Shown: positions 51,010 to 61,214, counted from the stretch's first letter. The stretch: DNA of 64,000 nucleotides from an uncultured Collinsella sp. (GCA_900545665.1 UQZU01000002.1:1-64000); one strand, 5' to 3'. Made by a program: numbers and translations. Notes: a model not told the origin generated them from the sequence alone.

Positions 51010-51900
51010 CTATTCAACAGATACCATCTCGAGCCCTCTTAGCTCGGGCAACAACAGCCTCTTAGGGTCCTTTTCGAGAACGGCAGTTCTGAGTGAAGAG
51101 AGCGTTGTCTCTATGCACTGCTGACAGCCGCAACGTTTTCCGTCGATAGTCATGACGTGCTCAAACACGCGAGCGAGCAACGCTTTGTCGCGCTGGCCCA
51201 AAGGCTCTGCAACGCCGTAGCTCATAACAATTAGATCGACGAGAGGGCGGAACGGTTCAATAAGATCGTCGACGAGATTGAATGCGTTGTAAACGCTGTG
51301 ATGGTGAAGCCCTTGGGATACGAGCCATCCGCCGCTAACGGCTGCTCTTCCGATGCCTGCACGCAGGACGCTGTAACCATAATCGAGGGCGGAGCTCTGC
51401 ATACTGTTACGTCTTGTTCCATCGGTGATGAGGGCTTTAAAGTACGCGGAGGCAGCTGCGCCTTCTCGATTGTCCGTGTCGCCCGAAAGAACAGTTTTGG
51501 CATAAGAGGGGAGAGGGCCTGTAGGCAACCCCATTTCTGTGAGAACCGCCGCTTGGTTGAGTATCTTTGCCTGCACGATCCGTTTCCAAAGCTGCTTTTT
51601 TAACGGAAGGCTCATGGCAAGCTGATCCTCGACGATGCGCGCATGGCGTGAATGGGCGCCCATGGGGAGCATAAGACCATTGGGCATATGATCGCGCCCG
51701 CAGATCATGACGCCTATTCCCGCGTCGTTGAGTTGTGACATGCAGGCGACCGTCAACGTGGTTTGATGGGATTCGACGATGACGACCCAAATGTCCTCGA
51801 GGGGAATGGTGGAGCTGCGGTCGTCCACGGTGATCATCAATAGGCCGTTCTTGATGCAGAGGTGGGCCTTGCTGTGGATAAGTATCGTCCGTTGGGCCAT
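51010..51900 (-). CDS. cas1: CRISPR-associated integrase Cas1 (type II)
   Basis: A 296-aa Cas1, the usual type II length. The N-terminal beta domain is followed by the helical catalytic part. Conserved stretches include DDRSSTIPLEDIWVVIVE, the catalytic-type Glu in the DGTRRNSMQSSALDYGYSVL region, the His in GLHHHSVYNAFNLVDDLIEPFRP and the Glu/Asp in that last segment. It is transcribed toward cas2. No csn2 or cas4 gene is present, consistent with type II-C. Confidence 0.95.
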   Translation of the reverse strand: MAQRTILIHSKAHLCIKNGLLMITVDDRSSTIPLEDIWVVIVESHQTTLTVACMSQLNDAGIGVMICGRDHMPNGLMLPMGAHSRHARIVEDQLAMSLPLKKQLWKRIVQAKILNQAAVLTEMGLPTGPLPSYAKTVLSGDTDNREGAAASAYFKALITDGTRRNSMQSSALDYGYSVLRAGIGRAAVSGGWLVSQGLHHHSVYNAFNLVDDLIEPFRPLVDLIVMSYGVAEPLGQRDKALLARVFEHVMTIDGKRCGCQQCIETTLSSLRTAVLEKDPKRLLLPELRGLEMVSVE

Positions 51901-51941
51901 TTTGTCGACGACCTTCCCCGCATTAGCGCTACAATACAGCT

Positions 51942-52060
51942 AAGTCGAAAGCAGCTCACCTTGGGGAAGGGCGCGGCTCCAGACAAGGGGAGCCACTTAA
52001 GTGGCTTACCCGTAAAGTAACCCCCGTTCAATCTTCGGATTGGGCGGGGCGAACTTTTTT
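51942..52060 (+). ncRNA. tracrRNA
   Basis: The anti-repeat (51950-51984) matches the CRISPR repeat strongly: CTCACCTTGGGGAAGGGCGC is followed by GGCTCCAGAC, leaving small bulges as in known duplexes. It is followed by a perfect nexus hairpin AGCCACTTAAGTGGCT (51991-52006) and a terminator stem at 52022-52049 (CCCCGTTCAATC with GATTGGGCGGGG, G-U pairs) with TTTTTT at 52055-52060. TACAAT at 51930-51935 is a plausible -10. It is transcribed opposite to the cas genes and array. Confidence 0.93.
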
Positions 52061-52338
52061 GGGCGAGTGTTAGCCAGTATTCCGTAAACGGTAGCTATGG
52101 ATAGCATTTAGGCGGGTCCTTTTGAGCGTTTTTGCGCCTAAGGATTGATTCGATTGTGAAGATAAGTACATAAATCGCTGTGCCGAATACGGCTCGTTTC
52201 TTGCGTGAAGCGCGACGTGCCGACGTATTTTGTCTCGAAAAAATGAATCGCAGATGTAGATCTGAGGTCGAATCAGTCTTCTTTTTTGAGGCTTGAAACA
52301 GAAAAGCCCCTGTTAAAGGGGCTTTTCTGTGCGCACAT
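52061..52338. other. Region between tracrRNA and the array
   Basis: About 280 bp, more AT-rich than the flanks, without a supported gene. It probably includes the leader used for spacer insertion, since intact repeats begin at this end of the array. Confidence 0.5.
52298..52330. terminator. Bidirectional terminator at the cas1-side end of the array
   Basis: ACAGAAAAGCCCC pairs with GGGGCTTTTCTGT. On the minus strand it would stop array transcripts before they reach the tracrRNA region. Confidence 0.8.
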
Positions 52339-53548
52339 AGCGTATCACCTTGGGGAAGGGCGCGTGCTCAAGACTCAACTGCTTCGCTCATTTACTCCTC
52401 GCTTAGCGTATCACCTTGGGGAAGGGCGCGTGCTCAAGACCAACCAGATGAACATCAAGATCAACACGGTAGCGTATCACCTTGGGGAAGGGCGCGTGCT
52501 CAAGACCAGTACGCGCACTCATGCGACTTGCGAACAAGCGTATCACCTTGGGGAAGGGCGCGTGCTCAAGACATGGACGGGCGTACCAAGGTGGACATTC
52601 CCAGCGTATCACCTTGGGGAAGGGCGCGTGCTCAAGACCATGGACGAGGAGGCGAGCGATTTCGAATAAGCGTATCACCTTGGGGAAGGGCGCGTGCTCA
52701 AGACTGTTATGCGTGCGTATCCGTATGAGGGCGAAGCGTATCACCTTGGGGAAGGGCGCGTGCTCAAGACTCGACAAGCGATCCGGCGAGAGGCCGTACT
52801 AGCGTATCACCTTGGGGAAGGGCGCGTGCTCAAGACTTCTCGTCCTCGTCCATGTCAGCTCCTTTCAGCGTATCACCTTGGGGAAGGGCGCGTGCTCAAG
52901 ACTTGAACGTCTGGTCAGCCGTGAGCGTGATGAGCGTATCACCTTGGGGAAGGGCGCGTGCTCAAGACCAGTCGTCGCAAGTCTCGTTCCATTGCCGTAG
53001 CGTATCACCTTGGGGAAGGGCGCGTGCTCAAGACAAGCCGTCCGCGCCGTCGGTTTCCTCGAAGAGCGTATCACCTTGGGGAAGGGCGCGTGCTCAAGAC
53101 GTAGGCATGGCAGACGAGCGTGTTCGGGACAGCGTATCACCTTGGGGAAGGGCGCGTGCTCAAGACGGCGAACGTCAAGTCGTTCAACGTGAAGTTAGCG
53201 TATCACCTTGGGGAAGGGCGCGTGCTCAAGACTAGGTGGAGAAGTTGCTGTTCGGTGCCTGGAGCGTATCACCTTGGGGAAGGGTGCGTGTTCAAGACTG
53301 GGGGCAGGCACACGGCGTCGACGCACGGAGCGTATCACCTTGGGGAAGGGCGCGTGCTCAAGACCATAATGCGAACCTCCTAGGCCCCTCGTCTAGCGTA
53401 TCACCTTGGGGAAGGGCGCGTGCTCAAGACTGGAACCTCGACCACATCGACGTGTTCACCAGCGTATCACCTTGGGGAAGGGCGCGTGCTCAAGACCTAC
53501 CATTCGACAGACTGGGAGCACGCCCGAGCGTATCACCTTGGGGAAGGG
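52339..53548 (-). CRISPR. CRISPR array, 18 full repeats plus one truncated, 18 spacers
   Basis: 36-bp repeats (plus strand begins AGCGTATCACCTTGGGGA and ends GCGTGCTCAAGAC) every 66 bp with 30-nt spacers. Repeats start at 52339, 52405, 52471 and so on to 53461; the nineteenth at 53527 keeps only its first 22 bases. The repeat at 53263 carries two changes. In crRNA orientation (minus strand) the repeat starts GTCTTGAGCACGCG, typical of type II. Degeneration at the cas9 side marks it as the old end, and the cas1/tracrRNA side as the acquisition end. Confidence 0.97.
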
Positions 53549-53562
53549 GGTCCTCAATCGAG

Positions 53563-53601
53563 CAAAAGGGCCCCGTACGTCAAAATGGGAGCGTACGGGG
53601 C
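53563..53601 (-). terminator. Terminator of cas9
   Basis: GCCCCGTACG (53570-53579) pairs with CGTACGGGGC (53592-53601), followed on the minus strand by CCTTTTGC. It lies 12 nt after the cas9 stop and next to the truncated repeat. Confidence 0.75.
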
Positions 53602-53612
53602 GAGCGGTTACT

Positions 53613-56600
53613 TTATTTGATGGGAGATTCGCGGATAACAACAGGCGATAGGTCGTTGTTTAGTTGTCCAACGATGGGGCAGCTTAGGTTCAATCTAGTA
53701 AGCCTGTCAGTAAAAGACCAGTTGGCACTATTGATGTTGTAGCCGCTAAACCGTCCGATGAAATCGCCGATTTGCACCAGATCATCAAAGTATATTTCCA
53801 ATGGTGGCTTCGCCATGGCGCTTTTCGGAACAGGCTTCCAAGCTTTTCGACCAGTGTGGGCCTTCGCAATTCTAGGCACATACGTCCCATCCTTAAGTGC
53901 AGGAATATCCGCCTTATAGACGGGGTCTGCGTACCAAGCGCCCTGCCCCTTCTTGGCCTCCGGGTCATGCCAGAGCCTCAGGCACAACATCTCGCTCACC
54001 TTGATGACCGACTTCTCGTCTGCCGATACAACGGCGTTGCCCATGACAATGTCTTTGTCGGAGCCCGCTTTGCGAGCGAGGTCTTTACCCTGTGCGTTGA
54101 CGCCGGCATAACGATAGACCGTCTGCTCAAACAGCTCGCCCTTTCCCTTGCGCGGAACAAAGCGTGTGGGTACGACGAAATCGTGCGCCGCACGTACTTC
54201 GTTCGCAAAGGTCTCCCAGGGCATAACACTTTCGAGGGCCTTCATTATGGCATCGTGACGCTGAATCTCGTTCATACCTCTGGTTATGCTCCAGTGTGTC
54301 TCTTGGTTGAGCCGAGCGGTTTTAATCACGAGGCTTCGACTGCATGCTGCAATCACACAAGCATCGGTGGCATGGTGACGATCGTCCGAGCGATCCTTTT
54401 CGCCATTCGACCCAAAGTTTAGCCCCCACCTGCGACGCAGCCATGCGGTCGCTCTGCCAGTGGTAGGAACAACATGTGCCTTTGCGCCATCATCGGGGAA
54501 CTGCAGGCAGTCTGCGAGATAGGCACATACCTCTCGTGACATATAGGCAGTATCGGTAAAGCTTCGAGCTAAGAAATCGCCCTCTTTGGCATCAAGATCT
54601 TTCTCCAACAAGAAGTTCTTTTTGCGACGGCTGAGTTTCTGATTTTCTTGAACGCGACGCTCAAAAGCATCCCATGAAGGCGCACCGTCGTGGGACATCC
54701 ATTCGTAAGGCGTCTGTTCGCGTTTGTCCTGATTGCTTTTGGCGAGGACTAGGACTTTGTTGTTCCGCGAGTTTTCTCCTGTGCGAGAGAACGGCAGGAT
54801 ATGGTCGATCTGCGTGTAGGTGTCGTCGCTAATTAGGCGATCGACTTCGATTTTAGCGCCCGTGTAAAGGTCGAAGCATTCCTGCTCTTCCCACAGGCGG
54901 TACTTCTCTATCTGTTTGCCTGTGACCTCATCTGCCGTGCAGCCACGCAGTTCAGCAATTTGTCCGGCAATGCGCTCACGATTTTTCTCATTCTTCTTAT
55001 TGGCCTTGGCAATCTCGTCTTTTGCGCGCTGAGGCAACCTGAGCTCTCGATCAAGCTCAACGTGGATTTCGTTTGGCACGCCCCACTTGCGGCAGATGGC
55101 GTTGACCACTTTTCGCATTTGCGACATGGAGCGAATGACGACCGGGTTGTTATTGGTTCGACCGGTGCGTTCAGCCCAGAGCTCATAGGGCATCAGGCGA
55201 TCGGAGCGCTCGAGCTGGGCGCCAGCGATGCGAAGTCCCAGCAGGCCGCAGTCATTTTCGGCCTGCGTAAGGTTGAAGACCTCGGGCTCCTCGAGGCAAT
55301 CGAGCAGCATGTCGAGTGCTTTTTTTGAACGGTTGCCATAGCCGTTAAGAGCTTTGGATGAATAGGGAAGCCTACAAAGCGCCTCGATTTCCGCTTCCGA
55401 AAGCGGCAGCCCCTGAAGCCTCTCCTGAAGTACGGGGAGAGCTGAAGAGTATGCCACCGCCTCCATAACGGCATCGGCGAGATCACGGTCATCGCGCAAA
55501 CGCTGCAGGAGAATGGGGTTGGCTGCATTGAGGGTATTGCGGAGCACGCGCCATCCCTTGGGCTTGTACACCTCGCGTGTTTTTTCGTCGGCGGCTGGAA
55601 CTCCCTTAAAGTAATCGCCGGAACTAAGGTCGAGCGCTTTTCTGAGGGCGCCGAATTTAACAGCACAATCTTTGTTGCCTCGAATTGGCTCGCACGAGAA
55701 CAGGATTGCAATGCACTCATCGCGCTCCGTAGCGCTCAGGGCGCGAGAGGTCCCGTCATCGTGGATGATGGTGATGTTGCCGAGTGCCCCATAGGCTGAA
55801 ACGAGTTCGCTCGTAAGCGTGCAGCGTGCGGCTCGTTTTTCTGTTGGGAAGTATGAGCAGTGTCCGACGAGGTCGTACGTGCGGCGGTCGAAGTCTTTGC
55901 GCGAACGCTCCCAATCGCAAACCTCGATATACGCGGCCTCAAGTTCCGGCGAAGCGTATTTGGAGCCAAAGGAGCGTTGAGCATCAAATAGGATATGAGT
56001 TTCTTCGATAAGCTGGGCGTGCGTTACACACTTGTCGTAATTGCCGCCGCGATTGCGACTTTGAGGTTGCTGAGCGAGCCATTCGCCAACGGTGCGGCAC
56101 GAGGCCTCCGCAATTGCCTCCTTGTTGGCCGCAAGGGCAGATAGAACCTTGCCGCCTTCGCTTGATTTATCCTGATTGCCTTCTCCGTGGGGGATGTATC
56201 CACGGCGCTTGCAGAGGGAGTAAAGGACTAGCGCCCACTCGCGATCGCTGAGCAGGCGGTCAAGACCATCAACACGAAGCTTGAGCGGCTGCTTGTCGCC
56301 TTTTGTGGTGTGGAAGTACTCTTTGGTGGCGTCTTGGGGGATGAGGCCATGAGCCTTGAAGACTTGGAGACAGTGCTTCAAGCGCGCCTGGGTACGGTCA
56401 ATGTTTCGACGGGTAGAGCGGAAGCCCCTGCGAATAACCGCAAGACTTTGGCCCGTTTTAGGATGAGTTGGAGAGTCAAATAATCTGACGCCCAAATCCA
56501 GGATTTCATGATTAGCTGTGTCGATAAGTGCGAATCCGCAGCTTGCAATACCTGGATCCATGCCAAGCACAAGATGCCTGGGAAGTCCGAGCTTCCCAAT

Positions 56601-56624
56601 TTCGCGATTGATGGTGATCTCCAT
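53613..56624 (-). CDS. cas9: CRISPR-associated nuclease Cas9 (type II-C)
   Basis: A 1003-aa compact Cas9. RuvC-I is LVLGMDPGIASCGFALID with the catalytic Asp near residue 23; an arginine-rich bridge helix follows (GFRSTRRNIDRTQARLKHCL); RuvC-II is IHVELDREL (Glu near 523); HNH is YTQIDHILPFSRTGENSRNN (catalytic His near 606); RuvC-III is HHATDACVIA (near 750). All catalytic residues are present, so it should be active. ATG at 56624 behind AGAGGGA; the ATG at 56666 lacks such a site. The array lies between cas9 and cas1 rather than after cas2. Confidence 0.96.
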   Translation of the reverse strand: MEITINREIGKLGLPRHLVLGMDPGIASCGFALIDTANHEILDLGVRLFDSPTHPKTGQSLAVIRRGFRSTRRNIDRTQARLKHCLQVFKAHGLIPQDATKEYFHTTKGDKQPLKLRVDGLDRLLSDREWALVLYSLCKRRGYIPHGEGNQDKSSEGGKVLSALAANKEAIAEASCRTVGEWLAQQPQSRNRGGNYDKCVTHAQLIEETHILFDAQRSFGSKYASPELEAAYIEVCDWERSRKDFDRRTYDLVGHCSYFPTEKRAARCTLTSELVSAYGALGNITIIHDDGTSRALSATERDECIAILFSCEPIRGNKDCAVKFGALRKALDLSSGDYFKGVPAADEKTREVYKPKGWRVLRNTLNAANPILLQRLRDDRDLADAVMEAVAYSSALPVLQERLQGLPLSEAEIEALCRLPYSSKALNGYGNRSKKALDMLLDCLEEPEVFNLTQAENDCGLLGLRIAGAQLERSDRLMPYELWAERTGRTNNNPVVIRSMSQMRKVVNAICRKWGVPNEIHVELDRELRLPQRAKDEIAKANKKNEKNRERIAGQIAELRGCTADEVTGKQIEKYRLWEEQECFDLYTGAKIEVDRLISDDTYTQIDHILPFSRTGENSRNNKVLVLAKSNQDKREQTPYEWMSHDGAPSWDAFERRVQENQKLSRRKKNFLLEKDLDAKEGDFLARSFTDTAYMSREVCAYLADCLQFPDDGAKAHVVPTTGRATAWLRRRWGLNFGSNGEKDRSDDRHHATDACVIAACSRSLVIKTARLNQETHWSITRGMNEIQRHDAIMKALESVMPWETFANEVRAAHDFVVPTRFVPRKGKGELFEQTVYRYAGVNAQGKDLARKAGSDKDIVMGNAVVSADEKSVIKVSEMLCLRLWHDPEAKKGQGAWYADPVYKADIPALKDGTYVPRIAKAHTGRKAWKPVPKSAMAKPPLEIYFDDLVQIGDFIGRFSGYNINSANWSFTDRLTRLNLSCPIVGQLNNDLSPVVIRESPIK

Positions 56625-56831
56625 GGAGCATCCCTCTCTAATAAGAACTCTAGAGAACAGTACCATCGCGTGAGGACATGGGCCGAGCTTGTTAGCCGAG
56701 TGGTCATTTTGTTAGGCAAACGGAAACGATTTATACAGCCTTACATATCGGTTTCCGGATGATGCTGTTTGTTGAAATTGAAACCCGGCTGAATCCCGCC
56801 CTGAGATTGAATGGCGGGGCGGCGCTCCACG

Positions 56832-57470
56832 CTATTCAGCGCGCTTGATAGGATGACGAACCACAGTCTTAAGTTTCTCCGGCGCACACTTGCGTGGATC
56901 GGAGAGATAGATTTCGTGATGTAAACGGGTGTCTGAGAAGTCGGGGACATAGCCCTGCTCGGTCGTGTATTCATGCATGGCGTTTACGGTCGCCGGTTCG
57001 TTGTCGTAGGGCCCGGTGTGCATGCATTGAACGCAGAGACCCTCGTCAACTTTAAGCAGCTCGACGGCGGAAAAGTCCAGTTTCTTTTTGGTTGTGGCTT
57101 CCGCGACCGCCCAGTCAAAGTCATCTCGGGTGACGAAATCGGGCAGGCGGATGCACGAGATAAAGTTGAAATCGTCCTTGCGTACATAATCGATGTCGCC
57201 GCTCGGGGAGTCTTGCCACCAGAAACCCTCGAGCGGCGGTACCACAAAGTCGAAATAGCCCTCGATACTCCTTGAGCCTTTCTTCGACATCTTGATGGTA
57301 TAGGCGATGCCGTAAAGCAGCGGCAGGGCGTTTTGATACTCGCCACCTTCGGTATTTGGGTCGCCCTTTCCGCGAACGGCAACGTAGCTCATAGGCGGGA
57401 CAGTTACGATACTCGGCTTGCTTGCAGGTTTGTAGAGCTCCTTGCATTCCTTCTTAAAGTCGAACGCCAT
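56832..57470 (-). CDS. GyrI-like (SbmC family) protein
   Basis: A 212-aa protein with a GyrI-like small-molecule-binding domain over most of its length: N-terminal PPMSYVAVRGKGDPN, central PPLEGFWW and C-terminal CVQCMHTGPYDNEPATVNAMHEY, followed by HHEIYLSDPRK. Relatives bind small molecules or protect gyrase (SbmC), or act as hydrolases of cyclopropanoid compounds. A perfect LexA-type box lies upstream, which supports a DNA-damage role as for E. coli sbmC. It is on the cas9 strand but separated by about 165 bp; operon membership is unlikely. Confidence 0.85.
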   Translation of the reverse strand: MAFDFKKECKELYKPASKPSIVTVPPMSYVAVRGKGDPNTEGGEYQNALPLLYGIAYTIKMSKKGSRSIEGYFDFVVPPLEGFWWQDSPSGDIDYVRKDDFNFISCIRLPDFVTRDDFDWAVAEATTKKKLDFSAVELLKVDEGLCVQCMHTGPYDNEPATVNAMHEYTTEQGYVPDFSDTRLHHEIYLSDPRKCAPEKLKTVVRHPIKRAE

Positions 57471-57526
57471 GTTGGCCGCCTTTCTGCGTATTGGCCTGCT
57501 TAGATAGCCGAATCATATCATAGAAA

Positions 57527-57540
57527 CGAACAGCTGTTCG
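57527..57540. promoter_or_regulatory. LexA/DinR-type SOS box
   Basis: CGAACAGCTGTTCG is a perfect 14-bp palindrome fitting the Gram-positive LexA consensus CGAAC-N4-GTTCG. It is 57 bp upstream of the GyrI-like gene start. Confidence 0.75.
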
Positions 57541-57640
57541 AATGATTTGGCTGACAGATTGAGATGCGTGCGTTGTGTTTGGCGGTCGGCCTGACCCAAT
57601 CGATGATTTCTCTGCCTCCCCGGCGTCTCATCTATAGCTT

Positions 57641-57693
57641 CCATTTCCCCATATAAAACCCGCCAAAATAAACCTGTCCCTTTTTGGTAGGTG
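57641..57693 (-). repeat. GGGACAGG-type hairpin repeat, copy 4
   Basis: On the minus strand: ACCTACCAAAAAGGGACAGG, then TTTATTTTGGCGGGTTTTAT. It lies in the intergenic region between the divergent GyrI-like and ABC ATPase genes. Confidence 0.75.
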
Positions 57694-57741
57694 GGAAATG
57701 GGTAATACTAGAGAGTTATCCGACCAGATGGGAACCAATCG

Positions 57742-58443
<702 letters not shown>

Positions 58444-58448
58444 CGCCC

Positions 58449-61214
58449 ATGGATCAGGACCGCCAAAACAGCCAACGCCGCGACGCGCGGAACACGGAGC
58501 GCGAGCAGGATTTTACGACCTACCGCACTGCCCAAAGCTCAAACGATATGGTGCCGACGGTTTTTCGCCGTGGCATCTACCGCACGATTCGGGGCAGTCT
58601 TAAGCGCTTTTTGTCCATCGTGGTTATCACCGCTCTCGGCGTGAGTGTGATGTGCGGCCTTAAGGCGGGCTGCGAGGATCTGTGCGATTCGGTCGACGCG
58701 TATTTTGACCAGCAGAATGTCTATGACATTAACGTGCAGTCGACCTATGGCCTTACACGCGACGATCTTGCGGCTATCCAAGAGGTCGACGGCGTCGAGA
58801 CGGCTGAGGGTATCTACACCGAGACCGCCTACACCGCCGTGGGCACAACGCGCGAGCGAGTGGTCGTGCAAAGTCTCTCCAAGGAGAACATCGATCAGCC
58901 GGTGCTCGTGAACGGCGATTTGCCCGAGAGCGCCGATGAGGTCGCGGTGACTTCGAAGTTCCTGAAGGCTTCGGGCAAAAAGCTCGGCGATACAGTGAGT
59001 TTTGCCGCCAATGACGCAAGTTCATCGAACCAAAGCGCCAAGGATCAGTTTGCCGCGGGCGATTACACCATTACGGCCGAGGTCCTCGATCCCACTGATG
59101 TGAGCTCCGACTCGACAGTCAACGCCTTTCGCGCTGCTTCGGCGGCGGACTATAAGTTCTATGTGAGCGAGGACGCCGCGACATCTTCTTCCTACTCCGC
59201 GGTCCACGTGATCGTCGAGGGAGCCAAGAGCCTCAACTCCTATTCCGATGCCTACGCGGCAAAGATCAACAAGGTCAAGGACAATATCGAGAAGATCCGC
59301 GAGGAGCGTGAGAAGGCGCGCGCTAAGGAGCTGACAGTCGACACGCCGGCAAGCTTAGATGCGGCTGAGCGCCAGGCGAATATGCTCTTTGGGATTGAAC
59401 AGGGCAACATCAACCGCATGGCAGAGGGCAGTGAGGAGCGCGTGCAAGCGCAGGCCGACCTGGACCAGCGTCGCGCCGCCGCCGACCAGCAGTTTGCCGA
59501 TGCCCGCGCCGAGCTCTCTGACCTGGGCGAATGCACCTGGTACATCCAGGACCGCGGCAATATCGCAAGTTACTCGAGCGTGGAGAGCGATAGCTCGTCA
59601 ATTGAAGCCATCGCCACGGTGTTCCCTTTCATCTTCTTTATCGTCGCCGTGCTCATCAGCCTCACTACCGCCACGCGTATGGTCGAGGAGGAGCGCACGC
59701 TCATTGGCCTGTACAAGGCGCTCGGCTACTCGCGCGAGCGCATCCTGTCCAAATACGTGGACTATGCGCTGTGGGCGTGCCTGATCGGCGGCGTGCTCGG
59801 CAATATCATCGGATTTGTGGGCCTGCCGCTGTTCCTGTTTACGGTGTTCGACGACATGTACTCGCTGCCCCAGATGCTGCTTTCGTACGATATCGTGTCG
59901 TCGCTCGTGTCGGTGGCGCTGTTTGCCGTGGGCGTGGTGGGCGCCACGATTATTGCCTGCCGCCACGAGATGGCCGAGACCCCAGCCTCGCTCATGCGCC
60001 CCAAGGCCCCGCGCGCCGGCTCGCGTATCTTGCTCGAGCGCATCGGCTTTATCTGGCGCCGCATGGGCTTTTTGAACAAGGTGGCAGCACGTAACCTGTT
60101 CCGCTACAAAAAGCGCGCCTTTATGACCATCTTTGGCATCGCGGGCTGTACGGCGCTTGTGATTTGCGGCATGGGCATTCGTGATACGTCGGTCGCGCTT
60201 TCGCCCAAGCAGTACGGGCATATCACGCGCTATGACCTGCTGGCGGTTGCCAATCCCGACGATTTTTCGCAGACGTGCGCGGCGCTCGACGAGCGAAGCG
60301 CAGCCAAGGATTCCGACGTGACCGTGACTTCGACGCTGCCGATTATGACCGACAACGTCACCTTTACATTTGGCGGCAAGAGCGAGACCGTGCAGCTGAT
60401 CGTGGTGCCCGATGACCGCACGAACGACCTGGACGACTACGTGCGTCTCGAGGATGAGTCCAAAGAGCCTCTATCTTTGCGCGACGGAGATGTGTATCTG
60501 AGCAAGAGTTCACAGCTGGTACTGGGGATTCAACCGGGCGATACGGCACACGTCCAGGATTCGTCGCTCAACGTAGCCAAGGTCAAAGTCAGCGACATTT
60601 CGCTCAACTATCTGGGCAACACGCTTTACATGACGCAGGGCACCTATGAGCGCGCGTTCGGTCGAAGCGCGCGCCTTAACGGCGTCTTTGTGCTGCTTAA
60701 GGGCTCGTCGGCCGATCAGATTGCGTTTAGCAAGAAGCTTAAGAGCGACGGTTGGCTCACCATCTCGAGCACGGCTGAACATTGGCAGAACTTCGAGGCG
60801 AACTTCACTATCATCAATTCCGTCGTGGTGCTCGTGACCTTTATGGCGGCGTGCCTATCGTTTGTGGTGGTGTTTACGCTGTCCAACACGAATATCTCCG
60901 AGCGCGAGCGCGAGCTGGCGACCATCAAGGTGCTGGGCTTCCGCCGTGGCGAGGTGCACCACTACGTCAACAAGGAGACGTTGATCCTCACGGCGATCGG
61001 CGCTGCGCTGGGCGTGCCGCTGGGCGGCTTGCTGGCCGAGAGCTTTACCTACATTTTGCAGATGCCGTCGCTGTACTTTGACGTCGAGGTCGAGCCACTG
61101 AGCTACGTGCTCGCCGTGCTGCTGGCCTTTGGCTTTACGTTTATCGTCAACCTCGCCACCAATCGTACCCTCAACAAGATCGACATGGTCGGCGCCCTCA
61201 AGAGCGCCGAGTAA
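58449..61214 (+). CDS. ABC transporter permease with two FtsX domains
   Basis: A 921-aa permease. TM1 is near 45-65, then a long extracellular region (about 70-390) that includes a Lys/Glu/Arg-rich coiled-coil-like part (about 275-360). The first FtsX core is near 390-515, a second TM/extracellular block at about 555-770 and the second FtsX core at about 780-915. It has the two-FtsX layout seen in Gram-positive MacB-like exporters. Start ATG at 58449; a GTG at 58437 overlapping the ATPase is an alternative. Substrate unknown. Confidence 0.88.
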   Translation: MDQDRQNSQRRDARNTEREQDFTTYRTAQSSNDMVPTVFRRGIYRTIRGSLKRFLSIVVITALGVSVMCGLKAGCEDLCDSVDAYFDQQNVYDINVQSTYGLTRDDLAAIQEVDGVETAEGIYTETAYTAVGTTRERVVVQSLSKENIDQPVLVNGDLPESADEVAVTSKFLKASGKKLGDTVSFAANDASSSNQSAKDQFAAGDYTITAEVLDPTDVSSDSTVNAFRAASAADYKFYVSEDAATSSSYSAVHVIVEGAKSLNSYSDAYAAKINKVKDNIEKIREEREKARAKELTVDTPASLDAAERQANMLFGIEQGNINRMAEGSEERVQAQADLDQRRAAADQQFADARAELSDLGECTWYIQDRGNIASYSSVESDSSSIEAIATVFPFIFFIVAVLISLTTATRMVEEERTLIGLYKALGYSRERILSKYVDYALWACLIGGVLGNIIGFVGLPLFLFTVFDDMYSLPQMLLSYDIVSSLVSVALFAVGVVGATIIACRHEMAETPASLMRPKAPRAGSRILLERIGFIWRRMGFLNKVAARNLFRYKKRAFMTIFGIAGCTALVICGMGIRDTSVALSPKQYGHITRYDLLAVANPDDFSQTCAALDERSAAKDSDVTVTSTLPIMTDNVTFTFGGKSETVQLIVVPDDRTNDLDDYVRLEDESKEPLSLRDGDVYLSKSSQLVLGIQPGDTAHVQDSSLNVAKVKVSDISLNYLGNTLYMTQGTYERAFGRSARLNGVFVLLKGSSADQIAFSKKLKSDGWLTISSTAEHWQNFEANFTIINSVVVLVTFMAACLSFVVVFTLSNTNISERERELATIKVLGFRRGEVHHYVNKETLILTAIGAALGVPLGGLLAESFTYILQMPSLYFDVEVEPLSYVLAVLLAFGFTFIVNLATNRTLNKIDMVGALKSAE

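Noticed and set aside
52339..53526. Self-targeting spacers within this window
   Set aside because: By eye none of the 18 spacers matched another location in the 64 kb; a genome-wide search was not possible.
52286..53742. Several open reading frames across the CRISPR array on both strands
   Set aside because: They are made of the translated 36-bp repeat (AYHLGEGRVLKT, RITLGKGACSR and similar) and are artefacts of the 66-bp period.
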